From: Bradyrhizobium sp. JYMT SZCCT0180
GTDB taxonomy: Bacteria > Pseudomonadota > Alphaproteobacteria > Rhizobiales > Xanthobacteraceae
DNA: 64,000 nt
Direction: 5' to 3'
Assembly: GCF_018130165.1 (NCBI RefSeq)
Contig: NZ_JAFCLZ010000003.1
Span: forward strand, 62,001 to 126,000
Positions 32,752 to 41,447 of this stretch are shown here, piece after piece (the stretch's first letter is position 1; every line of letters begins with the position of its first letter). The notes beneath the pieces are model-generated. The model searched no databases, was not told the DNA's origin, and saw only the letters and a list, made by a program, of their open reading frames with translations. The position numbers and the translations under genes are program-made.

Positions 32752-33651
32752 ATGACAGATCCTGTGCCACCAGCCGCGCGTGCGCGTATCGCACCCGCCG
32801 GCCTCATGTTCCTCGCCATCACCTCGGTGGGCTGGGGCTTTAATTGGCCGGTCACAAAATTCCTGCTCGGCGAACTGCCGCCGCTGACCCTGCGCGGCGT
32901 CACCGGCGTCATCGGGGCCTTGCTGCTGGCGGCGCTGGCGCTGCTGCGGGGGCAGACCCTGCGGGTCGACCGGGCGCTGTGGCCGCGGCTGATGCTGGCG
33001 GCATTGCTCAACGTCACCGGCTGGATGGTGCTGATGGGGCTGGCGCTGCTGTGGCTGCCGGCGAGCGAAACAGCGCTGATCGCCTACACCATGCCGGTCT
33101 GGGCCTCGCTGTTGGCCTGGCCGGTGCTGGGCGAGCGGCCAACTTTATTGCGCACGGTCTCGCTGGTGATGGCGTTCGCCGGCTTGGCGGCCATCATGGG
33201 CGGCAATGGGGTGACGGCCTCCGCCGCCAAACTGCCGGGGATATTGATGGCGCTGGCCGGCTCGATGGGTTTTGCGCTCGGCACGGTGCTGGCCAAGAAA
33301 CTGCCGCTCGACATGCCGCCGATCCCGGCCGCCGCCTGGCAGATCGGGCTCGGCTGTTTTCCGGTCGCCATCGTCGGCCTCGCGATCGAGACCACGGATC
33401 TCGGCAAGGTCAGCCAGATCGGCTGGTGGCTCTTGATCTATTCCACCGTGATCCAGTTCTGCATCGCCTATGTCAGCTGGTTTGCCGCGTTGTCGCGGCT
33501 GCCGGCCTCGGTCGCCGCGATCGGCACCATGGCGGTGCCGGTCATCGGCGTGGTGGCCTCGGCGGCAGCTCTAGGCGAGCCGCTGGGCCCGGTCCAGATC
33601 GTGGCGCTGCTGTTCACGCTGGCGGGCGTGGTGCTGGCGACGCGGTCGTAA
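32752..33651 (+). CDS. DMT superfamily (EamA) transporter A
   Basis: A 299 aa, ten-helix drug/metabolite transporter with two EamA repeats. ITSVGWGFNWPVTKFLLGE opens the first repeat, and the second contains AAWQIGLGCFPVAIVGLAIE. It is clearly paralogous to the 44284-45180 gene, sharing WQIGLGC, QFC and the spacing of all helices. The ATG at 32752 (MTDPVPPAAR) is chosen over a TTG at 32701. Substrate unknown. Confidence 0.88.
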   Translation: MTDPVPPAARARIAPAGLMFLAITSVGWGFNWPVTKFLLGELPPLTLRGVTGVIGALLLAALALLRGQTLRVDRALWPRLMLAALLNVTGWMVLMGLALLWLPASETALIAYTMPVWASLLAWPVLGERPTLLRTVSLVMAFAGLAAIMGGNGVTASAAKLPGILMALAGSMGFALGTVLAKKLPLDMPPIPAAAWQIGLGCFPVAIVGLAIETTDLGKVSQIGWWLLIYSTVIQFCIAYVSWFAALSRLPASVAAIGTMAVPVIGVVASAAALGEPLGPVQIVALLFTLAGVVLATRS

Positions 33652-33680
33652 CGGCTCACAAGCCTCGTATTACTTGTCTC

Positions 33681-34592
33681 TCACTTCTCCCGGCTCCACG
33701 GGAAGAGATTGGCCGGGAAATCCGCGGCGTAGCGGTGTCCCTTGCGCAGGTGAGGTTCTTCCTCCTGTGGAGGATTGGGATCCGGCTCCACCACTTTCCG
33801 GTACAGATGCCAGGTGGCATGACCGAGCAACGGCAGAACGACGGCGAGGCCAACGAACAGCGGCAGCGAACCGATCACCAGCAGCGCCGCGACGATCAGC
33901 CCCCAGGCGGCCATCGCAACCGGGTTTTTCATCACGGCCCAGATCGACGTCCGGATCGCGTCTATCGCCGTCGCATGCCGGTCGAGCATCAACGGAAACG
34001 ATACGACACTGACGCACAGCGCCACGACCGCGAACAGAAAACCGACGCCGCAGCCGACGATGATGAGCGACCATCCTTCCGGCGTCGTCAGCACGCGCGT
34101 TGCGAAGTCAGGGATGCTCGCCGCCGGAGCGTGGCCGAAGATTGAAACGTAGATGGCGTTCGCGACCCCGATCCAGGCCCCGAACAGGACGAGCAGGAGC
34201 ACGCCGAGTTCGATCATGGCACCGAAAGCCGGCGCGCGCAGCACGTGAAGCGCCTTCGATACGTCGACTTCCTCGCCGCGCTCGCGGCGGCGGCTGAGCT
34301 CGTACAGACCAATCGCGGCAAACGGTCCCAGCAAGGCAAACCCGGCTGCCAGCGGAAACAGCAGAGGCAGCACCGAATAGCCAAGCACCATCCTGAACAG
34401 GGCAAGACCGAGCACGGGATAGATCACGCATACGACGACCGCGTGGCTTGGCATTGCCTTGAAGTCTTCCCAGCCCAGGCGCAGCGCCTCGTGCAGGTCG
34501 GACAGTCCGATTTTGCGAATCGGATATGTGGCCGCGTCCCCGAATACGTGGCGTCCAACTTTTGCGATGCTGTTGGAATACATGGTGGCCAT
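33681..34592 (-). CDS. DUF2189 integral membrane protein beside coxMNOP
   Basis: A 303 aa protein with about six helices. Family features are the short cytoplasmic lead-in IRKIGLSDLHEALRLGWEDF, the first helix AVVVCVIYPVLGLALF, GLYELSRRRERGEEVDV between helices, and the late SFPLMLDRHATAIDAIRTS. GGGAGGTG six nt before the ATG at 34592 sets the start. It is divergent from coxM across 550 nt. A second member lies inside the cbb3 operon (57762-58547), suggesting a link with heme-copper oxidases (inference). Confidence 0.85.
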   Translation of the reverse strand: MATMYSNSIAKVGRHVFGDAATYPIRKIGLSDLHEALRLGWEDFKAMPSHAVVVCVIYPVLGLALFRMVLGYSVLPLLFPLAAGFALLGPFAAIGLYELSRRRERGEEVDVSKALHVLRAPAFGAMIELGVLLLVLFGAWIGVANAIYVSIFGHAPAASIPDFATRVLTTPEGWSLIIVGCGVGFLFAVVALCVSVVSFPLMLDRHATAIDAIRTSIWAVMKNPVAMAAWGLIVAALLVIGSLPLFVGLAVVLPLLGHATWHLYRKVVEPDPNPPQEEEPHLRKGHRYAADFPANLFPWSREK

Positions 34593-35144
34593 GAACGCAC
34601 CTCCCGTGCTGAAAGCCGTGGCGGTGACACCGACGCGGTTTTCAGCCACGCGTGTCCGCCGCAAAGTGCGAGAAACGCGATCGAGCCGAGTACGGCAAAC
34701 CCGAGGTCAACGAAGAGGAGCTTAGCCGGACGAAACTTGTCGCGACCTGCGCATCCAGATTAACGCGATTGGGATCAGGCAGCGCTCACGGTTCGGTGAA
34801 GTGTGCACGTTTGCAGTCATTTGCGCAGTCGGTGCGTTGCGTCATCATCGAACGACTGTGCCGGCGGACACGCGCTGCTTGCGGCATCGGTCTGGCGCTC
34901 CGACGAGGTAGTCCTCTATCAACTATTGACGCGTGGCTCGACGCGTACCATCTTACTCTCTGACGCCCCGGATCCGATGGTTAGCGGTCGTAACGTGTGC
35001 TCCGTGCCATGTTTGGATGACGCGACCGGTCATATGGGCGAGGCAAGACGCACTGCGATGGCGCATGTGAAGTCGGCCATCGAGACAGTGAGCTGCGCCC
35101 TTTAATCCGTCTCCGTTGCCTTGAATGGCAAGGAGGACTGAAGG
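34593..35144. other. Divergent region upstream of coxM
   Basis: No convincing gene. A possible 42-codon frame ending at 35105 has no ribosome site. No FixK/FNR box of the TTGAT-N4-ATCAA type was seen, and no GTGA-N6-TCAC site. AAGGAGGA at 35129-35136 is the coxM ribosome site. Confidence 0.45.
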
Positions 35145-35978
35145 ATGGTTGTCGCACTCATACTGCTTCTGGTCGCAGTCGGCTCGGTGCTGTTTCACAT
35201 CTACAGCCCGTGGTGGTGGACGCCGATCGCCACGAACTGGAGCTACATCGACCACACCATCAGCATCACCTTCTGGATCACCGGAGCGGTGTTCTTCGCT
35301 GTCATCGCGTTCATGGCCTATTGCGTCTTCCGCTTTCATCACAAGGAGGGAAGGCGGGCAGCCTACAATCCCGAAAACAAGAAGCTCGAATGGTGGCTCA
35401 CCATCGGGACTGCAGTCGGCGTCGGAGCCATGTTGGCGCCCGGCCTGGTCGTCTGGCACCAGTTCGTCACGGTTCCGGCTGATGCCACCGAGATCGAGGT
35501 CATGGGCCAGCAGTGGCAATGGAGCTTCCGCCTCCCGGGGAAGGATGGCCGGATGGGCACAACCAACGTCCGCAACATCAGTCCCGAAAACCCCATGGGC
35601 TTGAATCGCGACGACCCACACGGACAAGACGACGTCGTGATCGAAAGCGGCGACTTGCACCTTCCGATCGGGAAGCCGGTCAAGGTGTTGCTCCGCTCCC
35701 TCGATGTGCTGCACAATTTCATGGTGCCCGAGTTCCGGGCCAAGATGGATATGGTTCCGGGCATGGTCACCTATTTCTGGATGACCCCGATCCGAACCGG
35801 AACGTTTGATGTGCTCTGCGCCGAGCTATGTGGCGTGGCGCACGCGCAGATGCGGGCCAAGGTCATCGTCCAGGAGGTGAGTGAATATCACGCCTGGCTG
35901 GAGACGCAGAAGACGTTTGCAGAACTGTCAGGCCGAAAGGCCGTGACGAAGGCGACGTACAAATCCGGCGGCAACTAA
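35145..35978 (+). CDS. coxM: Cytochrome c oxidase subunit II
   Basis: 277 aa. Two N-terminal transmembrane helices (ALILLLVAVGSVLFHIY and TFWITGAVFFAVIAFMAYC) precede a periplasmic CuA domain. CuA ligands are DVLHNFMVPEF (His) and CAELCGVAHAQM (C225, C229, H233, M236). QWQWSFRLPG is the usual aromatic segment. First gene of coxM-coxN-coxO-coxP, the arrangement of the B. japonicum alternative aa3-type oxidase with two subunit III genes. No C-terminal cytochrome c domain. AAGGAGGA lies before the ATG. Confidence 0.9.
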   Translation: MVVALILLLVAVGSVLFHIYSPWWWTPIATNWSYIDHTISITFWITGAVFFAVIAFMAYCVFRFHHKEGRRAAYNPENKKLEWWLTIGTAVGVGAMLAPGLVVWHQFVTVPADATEIEVMGQQWQWSFRLPGKDGRMGTTNVRNISPENPMGLNRDDPHGQDDVVIESGDLHLPIGKPVKVLLRSLDVLHNFMVPEFRAKMDMVPGMVTYFWMTPIRTGTFDVLCAELCGVAHAQMRAKVIVQEVSEYHAWLETQKTFAELSGRKAVTKATYKSGGN

Positions 35979-36053
35979 CAAAGCGCCGCCGCGAAGATCG
36001 ATCGGGCGCGTGAACTCATCGCCCCCGATGGAAACGACCAAGGAGGGTTTTCT

Positions 36054-37829
36054 ATGGTCGACGTCCCATATGACGCACGCGCAGACGCGCCGCCTGCCGA
36101 AGTGCCGGAGGTTGAGCTCTATCATCCCAGAAGCTGGTGGACGCAGTACGTCTTTTCGCAGGACGCCAAAGTCATCGCCATCCAGTACTCGCTGACGGCG
36201 TCCGCAATCGGGCTGGTGGCGCTGGTACTGTCGTGGCTAATGCGACTGCAACTGGGATTTCCCGGCACGTTCTCCTTTATCGATGCAAGCCAATACCTCC
36301 AGTTCATCACCATGCACGGCATGATCATGGTGATCTATCTGCTCACGGCATTGTTCCTGGGCGGTTTCGGCAACTACCTCATCCCGCTGATGGTCGGCGC
36401 CCGGGACATGGTTTTCCCCTATGTGAACATGCTGAGCTACTGGATCTACCTGCTCGCAGTCCTGGTGTTGGCGTCGACCTTTTTCGTGCCGGGCGGGCCC
36501 ACCGGCGCCGGCTGGACGCTCTACCCACCGCAGGCGGTTCTCTCCGGTACCCCCGGGCAGGATTGGGGCATCGTCCTCATGCTGGTCTCGCTGATCCTGT
36601 TCATCATCGGCTTCACCATGGGCGGGCTGAATTATGTGGTGACGGTGCTGCAGGCGCGCACACGCGGCATGACGCTGATGCGGATGCCGTTGACGGTGTG
36701 GGGCATCTTCACGGCCACCGTGATGGCGCTGCTGGCCTTTCCGGCGCTGTTCGTCGCCTCGGTCATGATGCTGTTCGACCGTCTGCTGGGAACCAGCTTT
36801 TTCATGCCGGCACTCGTCGAGATGGGCCAGCAGATGAAGTATGGCGGAGGCAGCCCGATCCTGTTCCAGCACCTTTTCTGGTTCTTCGGTCATCCGGAAG
36901 TCTACATCGTCGCCTTGCCGGCCTTCGGCATCGTTTCCGATCTGATCAGCACCCATGCGCGAAAGAACATCTTCGGCTATCGCATGATGGTCTGGGCGAT
37001 CGTGGGAATCGGCGCGCTCAGCTTCGTCGTATGGGCGCACCACATGTATGTGAGCGGCATGCACCCGAAATTCGGGTTCTTCTTCGCCACTACGACGCTC
37101 ATCATCGCCATCCCGACCGCCATCAAGGTCTACAACTGGGTGCTGACCCTGTGGCGCGGCGACATTCATCTCACCGTTCCAATGCTGTTCGCCCTCGGCT
37201 TCATCATCACGTTCGTGAATGGCGGGCTCACGGGCCTCTTCCTCGGCAACGTCGTCGTGGACGTCCCGCTGTCGGATACCATGTTCGTCGTCGCGCATTT
37301 CCATATGGTGATGGGCGTGGCGCCAATCATGGTCGTGCTGGGCGCGATCTATCATTGGTACCCCAAGGTCACCGGGCGGATGCTGGATGACTGGATGGGC
37401 AAGTTTCATTTCTGGGTGACGTTCCTCGGCGCCTATCTGATCTTCTTCCCCATGCATTACATTGGACTGCTCGGCGTTCCGCGCCGGTATCACGACATCG
37501 GCGACACGTCGTTCATCCCGTCATCGACCCATACGCTGAATGCCTTCATCACCGTCATGGCGTTGATCGTGGGCTTCGCCCAGATGGTATTCCTGTTCAA
37601 TCTTGTCTGGAGCCTGTTCAGGGGCAGGCCGTCGGGTGGCAATCCATGGCGGGCGACAACACTGGAGTGGCAGACGCCGGAAACCCCGCCCGGGCACGGC
37701 AACTGGGGCAAGGAGCTCCCGGTGGTCTACCGATGGGCGTATGACTACAGCGTGCCCGGTGCCGCGCAGGACTTCATTCCGCAGAACCAGCCGCGGACGA
37801 CGCCGGCCGTTCAGGGAGCTGCTCCGTGA
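36054..37829 (+). CDS. coxN: Cytochrome c oxidase subunit I
   Basis: A 591 aa, twelve-helix catalytic subunit that binds heme a and the heme a3-CuB centre and reduces O2 while pumping protons. The CuB/cross-link region is H280 and Y284 in GHPEVYI, with H329-H330 in WAHHMYVSGM. H415 and H417 in HFHMVMG bind hemes a3 and a. ITMHGMIMVIYLL carries the low-spin heme His. AAGGAGGG precedes the ATG. The stop overlaps the coxO start by 4 nt. Confidence 0.93.
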   Translation: MVDVPYDARADAPPAEVPEVELYHPRSWWTQYVFSQDAKVIAIQYSLTASAIGLVALVLSWLMRLQLGFPGTFSFIDASQYLQFITMHGMIMVIYLLTALFLGGFGNYLIPLMVGARDMVFPYVNMLSYWIYLLAVLVLASTFFVPGGPTGAGWTLYPPQAVLSGTPGQDWGIVLMLVSLILFIIGFTMGGLNYVVTVLQARTRGMTLMRMPLTVWGIFTATVMALLAFPALFVASVMMLFDRLLGTSFFMPALVEMGQQMKYGGGSPILFQHLFWFFGHPEVYIVALPAFGIVSDLISTHARKNIFGYRMMVWAIVGIGALSFVVWAHHMYVSGMHPKFGFFFATTTLIIAIPTAIKVYNWVLTLWRGDIHLTVPMLFALGFIITFVNGGLTGLFLGNVVVDVPLSDTMFVVAHFHMVMGVAPIMVVLGAIYHWYPKVTGRMLDDWMGKFHFWVTFLGAYLIFFPMHYIGLLGVPRRYHDIGDTSFIPSSTHTLNAFITVMALIVGFAQMVFLFNLVWSLFRGRPSGGNPWRATTLEWQTPETPPGHGNWGKELPVVYRWAYDYSVPGAAQDFIPQNQPRTTPAVQGAAP

Positions 37830-38530
37830 GCGCCATCATCCTGTTCATGGCTGTGATAGCGGTCATCGCCGGATGGTGGCTCTCGCAGCAACGGCTGACA
37901 GCCAAACCCTGGCTGGAAGAAGGTTCGATCGATGATTTCCCGGGCACGGGTGCAATCACCTTGCCGGCAGCCAAGATCGGACTGGGCGTGTTTCTCGCTG
38001 TCGCCGGCTCGCTGTTCGCGCTCTTCATCAGCGCTTACTCCATGCGCATGAACATGGCGGACTGGCGCACGATGCCGGTGCCTTCGCTGCTGTGGTTCAA
38101 CACGGGCGTCCTTGTCCTGAGCAGCGTCGCGTTGCAATGGGCACACATCGCCGCGCTCCGGAACAACATGGACGGTGTAATCGTCGGCCTCTGCGCAGGC
38201 GGCGCGTCCGCGGTTATATTCCTGATTGGGCAACTGCTGGCGTGGCAGCAACTGCGTGCAGCGGGTTATTTCGTCGCGTCCAATCCGGCCAATTCCTTCT
38301 TCTACATGATGACCGCGGCGCACGGGCTGCACCTGATGGGCGGCCTGGTGGCGCTTGGCAGAGCGACTGCCAAAGTGTGGCGTGGCGCCGAGATGGCCCA
38401 GCTGCGCCTGAGCGTGGAGCTCTGTACCATCTACTGGCATTTCCTGCTGTTGGTCTGGCTGGTTCTGCTTGGCCTGCTGACGGGCTGGACGGACGATTTC
38501 ATCGACATCTGTCGCCGGTTGCTCACCTAG
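37826..38530 (+). CDS. coxO: Cytochrome c oxidase subunit III, first copy
   Basis: A 234 aa membrane protein of the subunit III family with about seven helices. Recognisable parts are FFYMMTAAHGLHLMGGLVAL and a late VELCTIYWHFLLLVWLVLLG. The N-terminal helix (SAIILFMAVIAVIAGWWLS) and a large polar loop distinguish it from the next gene. The GTG/ATG overlap with coxN (4 nt) gives coupled translation. Two adjacent subunit III genes are the hallmark of coxMNOP. Confidence 0.85.
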   Translation: MSAIILFMAVIAVIAGWWLSQQRLTAKPWLEEGSIDDFPGTGAITLPAAKIGLGVFLAVAGSLFALFISAYSMRMNMADWRTMPVPSLLWFNTGVLVLSSVALQWAHIAALRNNMDGVIVGLCAGGASAVIFLIGQLLAWQQLRAAGYFVASNPANSFFYMMTAAHGLHLMGGLVALGRATAKVWRGAEMAQLRLSVELCTIYWHFLLLVWLVLLGLLTGWTDDFIDICRRLLT

Positions 38531-38540
38531 GAAACACCAG

Positions 38541-39263
38541 ATGGCAGAGACCTTGCTGACAAACCCTGGAGAATCGCCCGCGCGGGCCGCCGGCTTGCGG
38601 GGCATTGCCGACGACTGGTCCTCGGATCAGCGCGCGTTCAAGAACGTCTCCTGGGGGAAGGCCATGATGTGGATCTTCCTCCTGAGCGACACCTTCATCT
38701 TCAGCTGCTTCCTGCTGTCCTACATGACGGCGCGAATGTCCACGACGGTGCCATGGCCGAATCCGAGCGAGGTGTTCGCTCTCGAGATTGCGGGGCACCA
38801 TATCCCGCTCATCCTGATCGCCATCATGACCTTCGTCCTGATCTCCAGCAGCGGCACCATGGCGATGGCCGTCAATTTCGGTTACCGCCGCGATCGCGTC
38901 AAAACCGCAGTCTTGATGCTGGTCACAGCGGCGCTTGGCGCAACGTTCGTCGGAATGCAGGCCTTCGAATGGACCAAGCTGATCATGGAGGGTGTGCGGC
39001 CCTGGGAAAACCCCTGGGGCGCGGCGCAGTTCGGCTCGAGCTTCTTCATGATCACCGGCTTCCACGGCACTCACGTGACGTTCGGCGTGATCTTCCTGGT
39101 CGCCATCGCGCGAAAGGTCTGGCGGGGAGACTTCGACGTCGAAAGGCGCGGCTTCTTCACGAGCAGAAAGGGACACTACGAGATCGTCGAGATCATGGGC
39201 CTTTACTGGCACTTCGTCGATCTGGTGTGGGTGTTCATCTTTGCCTTCTTTTATCTTTGGTGA
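38541..39263 (+). CDS. coxP: Cytochrome c oxidase subunit III, second copy
   Basis: A 240 aa membrane protein with the subunit III signature: KAMMWIFLLSDTFIFSCFLL early, FFMITGFHGTHVTFGVIFLV in the middle, and IMGLYWHFVDLVWVFIFAFF at the end. It resembles the short five-helix form. It starts 10 nt after coxO and is followed 9 nt later by the subunit IV gene. Confidence 0.87.
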   Translation: MAETLLTNPGESPARAAGLRGIADDWSSDQRAFKNVSWGKAMMWIFLLSDTFIFSCFLLSYMTARMSTTVPWPNPSEVFALEIAGHHIPLILIAIMTFVLISSSGTMAMAVNFGYRRDRVKTAVLMLVTAALGATFVGMQAFEWTKLIMEGVRPWENPWGAAQFGSSFFMITGFHGTHVTFGVIFLVAIARKVWRGDFDVERRGFFTSRKGHYEIVEIMGLYWHFVDLVWVFIFAFFYLW

Positions 39264-39272
39264 GGTCGGCGC

Positions 39273-39674
39273 ATGACAAACGTGGCAGTACATCTGGAAA
39301 CACAACACCCCTCGCTGCACGCGCATGTGCATGACGTGCCCGCATCAGGAGCCACGCACGCAGAGGGCCAGCAGCACCCGATCAAGCTTTATCTCGTGGT
39401 CTGGGGATGGTTGTTCGTCCTCAGCGCCTGCTCCTATCTCGTCGACTACTTTCACTTCCAGGGCTATCTCAGATGGTCGCTGATCCTGCTGTTCATGGTT
39501 TTGAAAGCCGGCTTGATCGTCGCCGTCTTCATGCACATGGCCTGGGAGCGGCTGGCCTTGAGTTACGCCATCCTGCTTCCGCCGGTGCTGGTGTTGGTGT
39601 TCGTGGCGATCATGGTGTTCGAATCCGACTACACGCACCTCATCCGGGTCCTGTTCTTCGCGCCTGCGACGTAG
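39273..39674 (+). CDS. Cytochrome c oxidase subunit IV family protein
   Basis: 133 aa. A His-rich soluble N-terminus (HLETQHPSLHAHVHDV) precedes three hydrophobic helices: YLVVWGWLFVLSACSYLV, WSLILLFMVLKAGLIVAVF and LPPVLVLVFVAIMVF. The middle helix with MVLKAGLIVAVFMHM is characteristic of bacterial COX4/CtaF subunits. It follows coxP by 9 nt and belongs to the same operon, probably stabilising the oxidase. Confidence 0.85.
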   Translation: MTNVAVHLETQHPSLHAHVHDVPASGATHAEGQQHPIKLYLVVWGWLFVLSACSYLVDYFHFQGYLRWSLILLFMVLKAGLIVAVFMHMAWERLALSYAILLPPVLVLVFVAIMVFESDYTHLIRVLFFAPAT

Positions 39675-39707
39675 GCGTCGTTGCCTCGTACCAAAGGGAG
39701 GATGGTC

Positions 39708-40001
39708 ATGACCACATATGTCATGCTTGCAAACTGGACCGAGCAGGGCATCCTGAAGGTGAAGGACTCGCCAAACCGTCTGGACGCAGCAAAGAAAGCG
39801 CTCACGGAGATGAGCGGCGAGTTCAAATTATTTTTCCTGACCATGGGCGACTTTGACATCGTCGCGATCTACGAAGCTCCCGACGACGCCGTGGCGGCAC
39901 GTTTCAGCCTGCAAATGGGCATGCAGGGAAACATCCGGACCCGGACGCTGAAAGCGTTTCCCGAAACGGCCTATCGGGAAATCATCAAGTCGCTGGGCTA
40001 G
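39708..40001 (+). CDS. GYD domain protein
   Basis: A 97 aa ferredoxin-fold protein of the GYD family. It has MTTYVMLANWTEQGI at the start, a central FFLTMGDFDIVAIYEAPDD holding the conserved Gly-Asp-Asp-type turn, and a final RTLKAFPETAYREII. GYD proteins are small and soluble, with unknown activity. GGGAGG six nt before the ATG at 39708 favours it over an ATG at 39702. Co-directional with the oxidase operon, 33 nt after subunit IV. Confidence 0.82.
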   Translation: MTTYVMLANWTEQGILKVKDSPNRLDAAKKALTEMSGEFKLFFLTMGDFDIVAIYEAPDDAVAARFSLQMGMQGNIRTRTLKAFPETAYREIIKSLG

Positions 40002-40125
40002 ACGGCAAAAGGTGTGCTCGTGAATTTCTCAGAGCTGGTTTTGCAAAGGGTTCTTTCAGGACGATCGCATCGTTTTTAACTACGCAGACGTCGCCATGTC
40101 GCCGGCAAGAGGAGGCATTAATCTC

Positions 40126-41037
40126 ATGCAGATCAATCGTTCGATTCTCCTTCGCGGGAGCTACGCCGGCATCGCGGACTTTGTCGCGCTGACGAAACCG
40201 CGCGTTATGTCGCTGGTCGTCTTTACCGCACTGGTTGGTCTCATGGTTGCACCGGGCGACATCGATCCCTTCGCCGGTGCCGTTGCGCTTCTTTGCATAG
40301 CCGCCGGAGCGGGCGCCGCAGGTGCGCTCAATATGTGGTACGACGCCGACATCGATGCGGTGATGGCGCGTACCGCCATGCGTCCGATTCCCGGCGGCCG
40401 TGTATCGCGCCCGGAAGCATTGGTTTTCGGATTGATGCTCGGAAGCTGCGCCATCCTGGCGCTCGGCACTTTGCTGAACATGGCCGCGGCTGCGCTGCTG
40501 GCTTTCACAATTTTCTTCTATGTCGTCGTCTACACGATGTGGCTCAAACGCCGTACACCGCAGAACATCGTCATCGGCGGTGCGGCTGGCGCACTTCCAC
40601 CGGTGATCGGCTGGGTTGCCGCCACGGGAAGTGTCGGGATCGAACCGCTCATCCTGTTCCTGATCATCTTCCTGTGGACGCCACCTCACTTCTGGGCGTT
40701 GTCGCTCAATCTTGCCGGAGAATATGCCAGAGCCGGGGTGCCGATGTTGCCGGTCGTAGCCGGCAAGGCCGAAACAAAGCGCCAGATTCTTCTCTATAGC
40801 GTTGTTCTGGCTGCGACCTCGCTGACACCCTGGGCATTGGGGTTTGCGGGCGCCATCTATGGCGCGGCTGCAGCGATGCTTGGCGCGGTCATGATTTTTC
40901 TCTCATGGCAGGTACGTCGGAGCAATGACACGGAGAGGCGACCCGCTCGTCGCCTGTTCGTGTTTTCGATGCTCTATCTGGTCCTGCTTTTTGGGGTGTT
41001 GCTGATGGATACTGTTCCCTCCGTTCAGTCCCACTAG
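40126..41037 (+). CDS. ctaB: Protoheme IX farnesyltransferase (heme O synthase)
   Basis: A 303 aa UbiA-family prenyltransferase attaching farnesyl to protoheme to give heme O, the precursor of heme A for the adjacent oxidase. The first aspartate motif is [16 protein letters not shown]. Preceding helices start at [15 protein letters not shown], and the second loop contains [12 protein letters not shown]. About nine helices. GGAGG lies 10 nt before the ATG at 40126; an ATG at 40096 is an alternative. Last gene of the cox locus. Confidence 0.9.
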   Translation: MQINRSILLRGSYAGIADFVALTKPRVMSLVVFTALVGLMVAPGDIDPFAGAVALLCIAAGAGAAGALNMWYDADIDAVMARTAMRPIPGGRVSRPEALVFGLMLGSCAILALGTLLNMAAAALLAFTIFFYVVVYTMWLKRRTPQNIVIGGAAGALPPVIGWVAATGSVGIEPLILFLIIFLWTPPHFWALSLNLAGEYARAGVPMLPVVAGKAETKRQILLYSVVLAATSLTPWALGFAGAIYGAAAAMLGAVMIFLSWQVRRSNDTERRPARRLFVFSMLYLVLLFGVLLMDTVPSVQSH

Positions 41038-41055
41038 CCAACGTCTGATCGAACA

Positions 41056-41085
41056 AAAAAGGCCCCGGATCGCTCCGGGGCCTTT
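41056..41085. terminator. Bidirectional terminator after ctaB
   Basis: GGCCCCGGA (41061-41069) and TCCGGGGCC (41074-41082) form the stem. AAAAAA flanks it on the left and TTT on the right, so it is strongest for the minus-strand gene ending at 41101 and also serves ctaB. Confidence 0.85.
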
Positions 41086-41100
41086 GGGGCATTGGCGAGG

Positions 41101-41325
41101 CTAGAAACCGGACACCAACAGAATTGCACCGGTCACCATAAGGAGAATGCCGGGCCAGTTCGTTGCCAAACCCAGGAATCGGAGGCTGCGCCGTGGCGGT
41201 TCCAGAGTGCCGCGAACCGGCCGGGAGGAGTCCGGGCCGCTAAGCGATCCCCGCCAAATAGCGGTGCGTGCCATGTACAACATTCCGCCGAGAACGAGCA
41301 GCGCGCCAAGTCCCATCAGGAACAT
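41101..41325 (-). CDS. Small two-helix membrane protein, 74 aa
   Basis: Two hydrophobic helices (MFLMGLGALLVLGGMLYMAR and NWPGILLMVTGAILLVSGF) flank a polar Ser/Arg/Pro loop of ~35 residues. Convergent with ctaB and ended by the shared terminator. Start at 41325 by the hydrophobic N-terminus. Family not recognised; function unknown. Confidence 0.7.
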   Translation of the reverse strand: MFLMGLGALLVLGGMLYMARTAIWRGSLSGPDSSRPVRGTLEPPRRSLRFLGLATNWPGILLMVTGAILLVSGF

Positions 41326-41447
41326 TTTCGCCTCTCAGTTCATGGTTGCCACGCAAAACAGAACCAGGATTCAAGCGCCAGGTGGTACGATTCGTTCCTA
41401 CGCGGTAAGTCCGCGCGATTCTGCTTCAATCTGAACCGATAAGGCCT

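Noticed and set aside
36237..37493. 418-codon minus-strand open frame opposite coxN
   Set aside because: Antisense shadow of subunit I; His/Asp/Glu-rich artefact composition.
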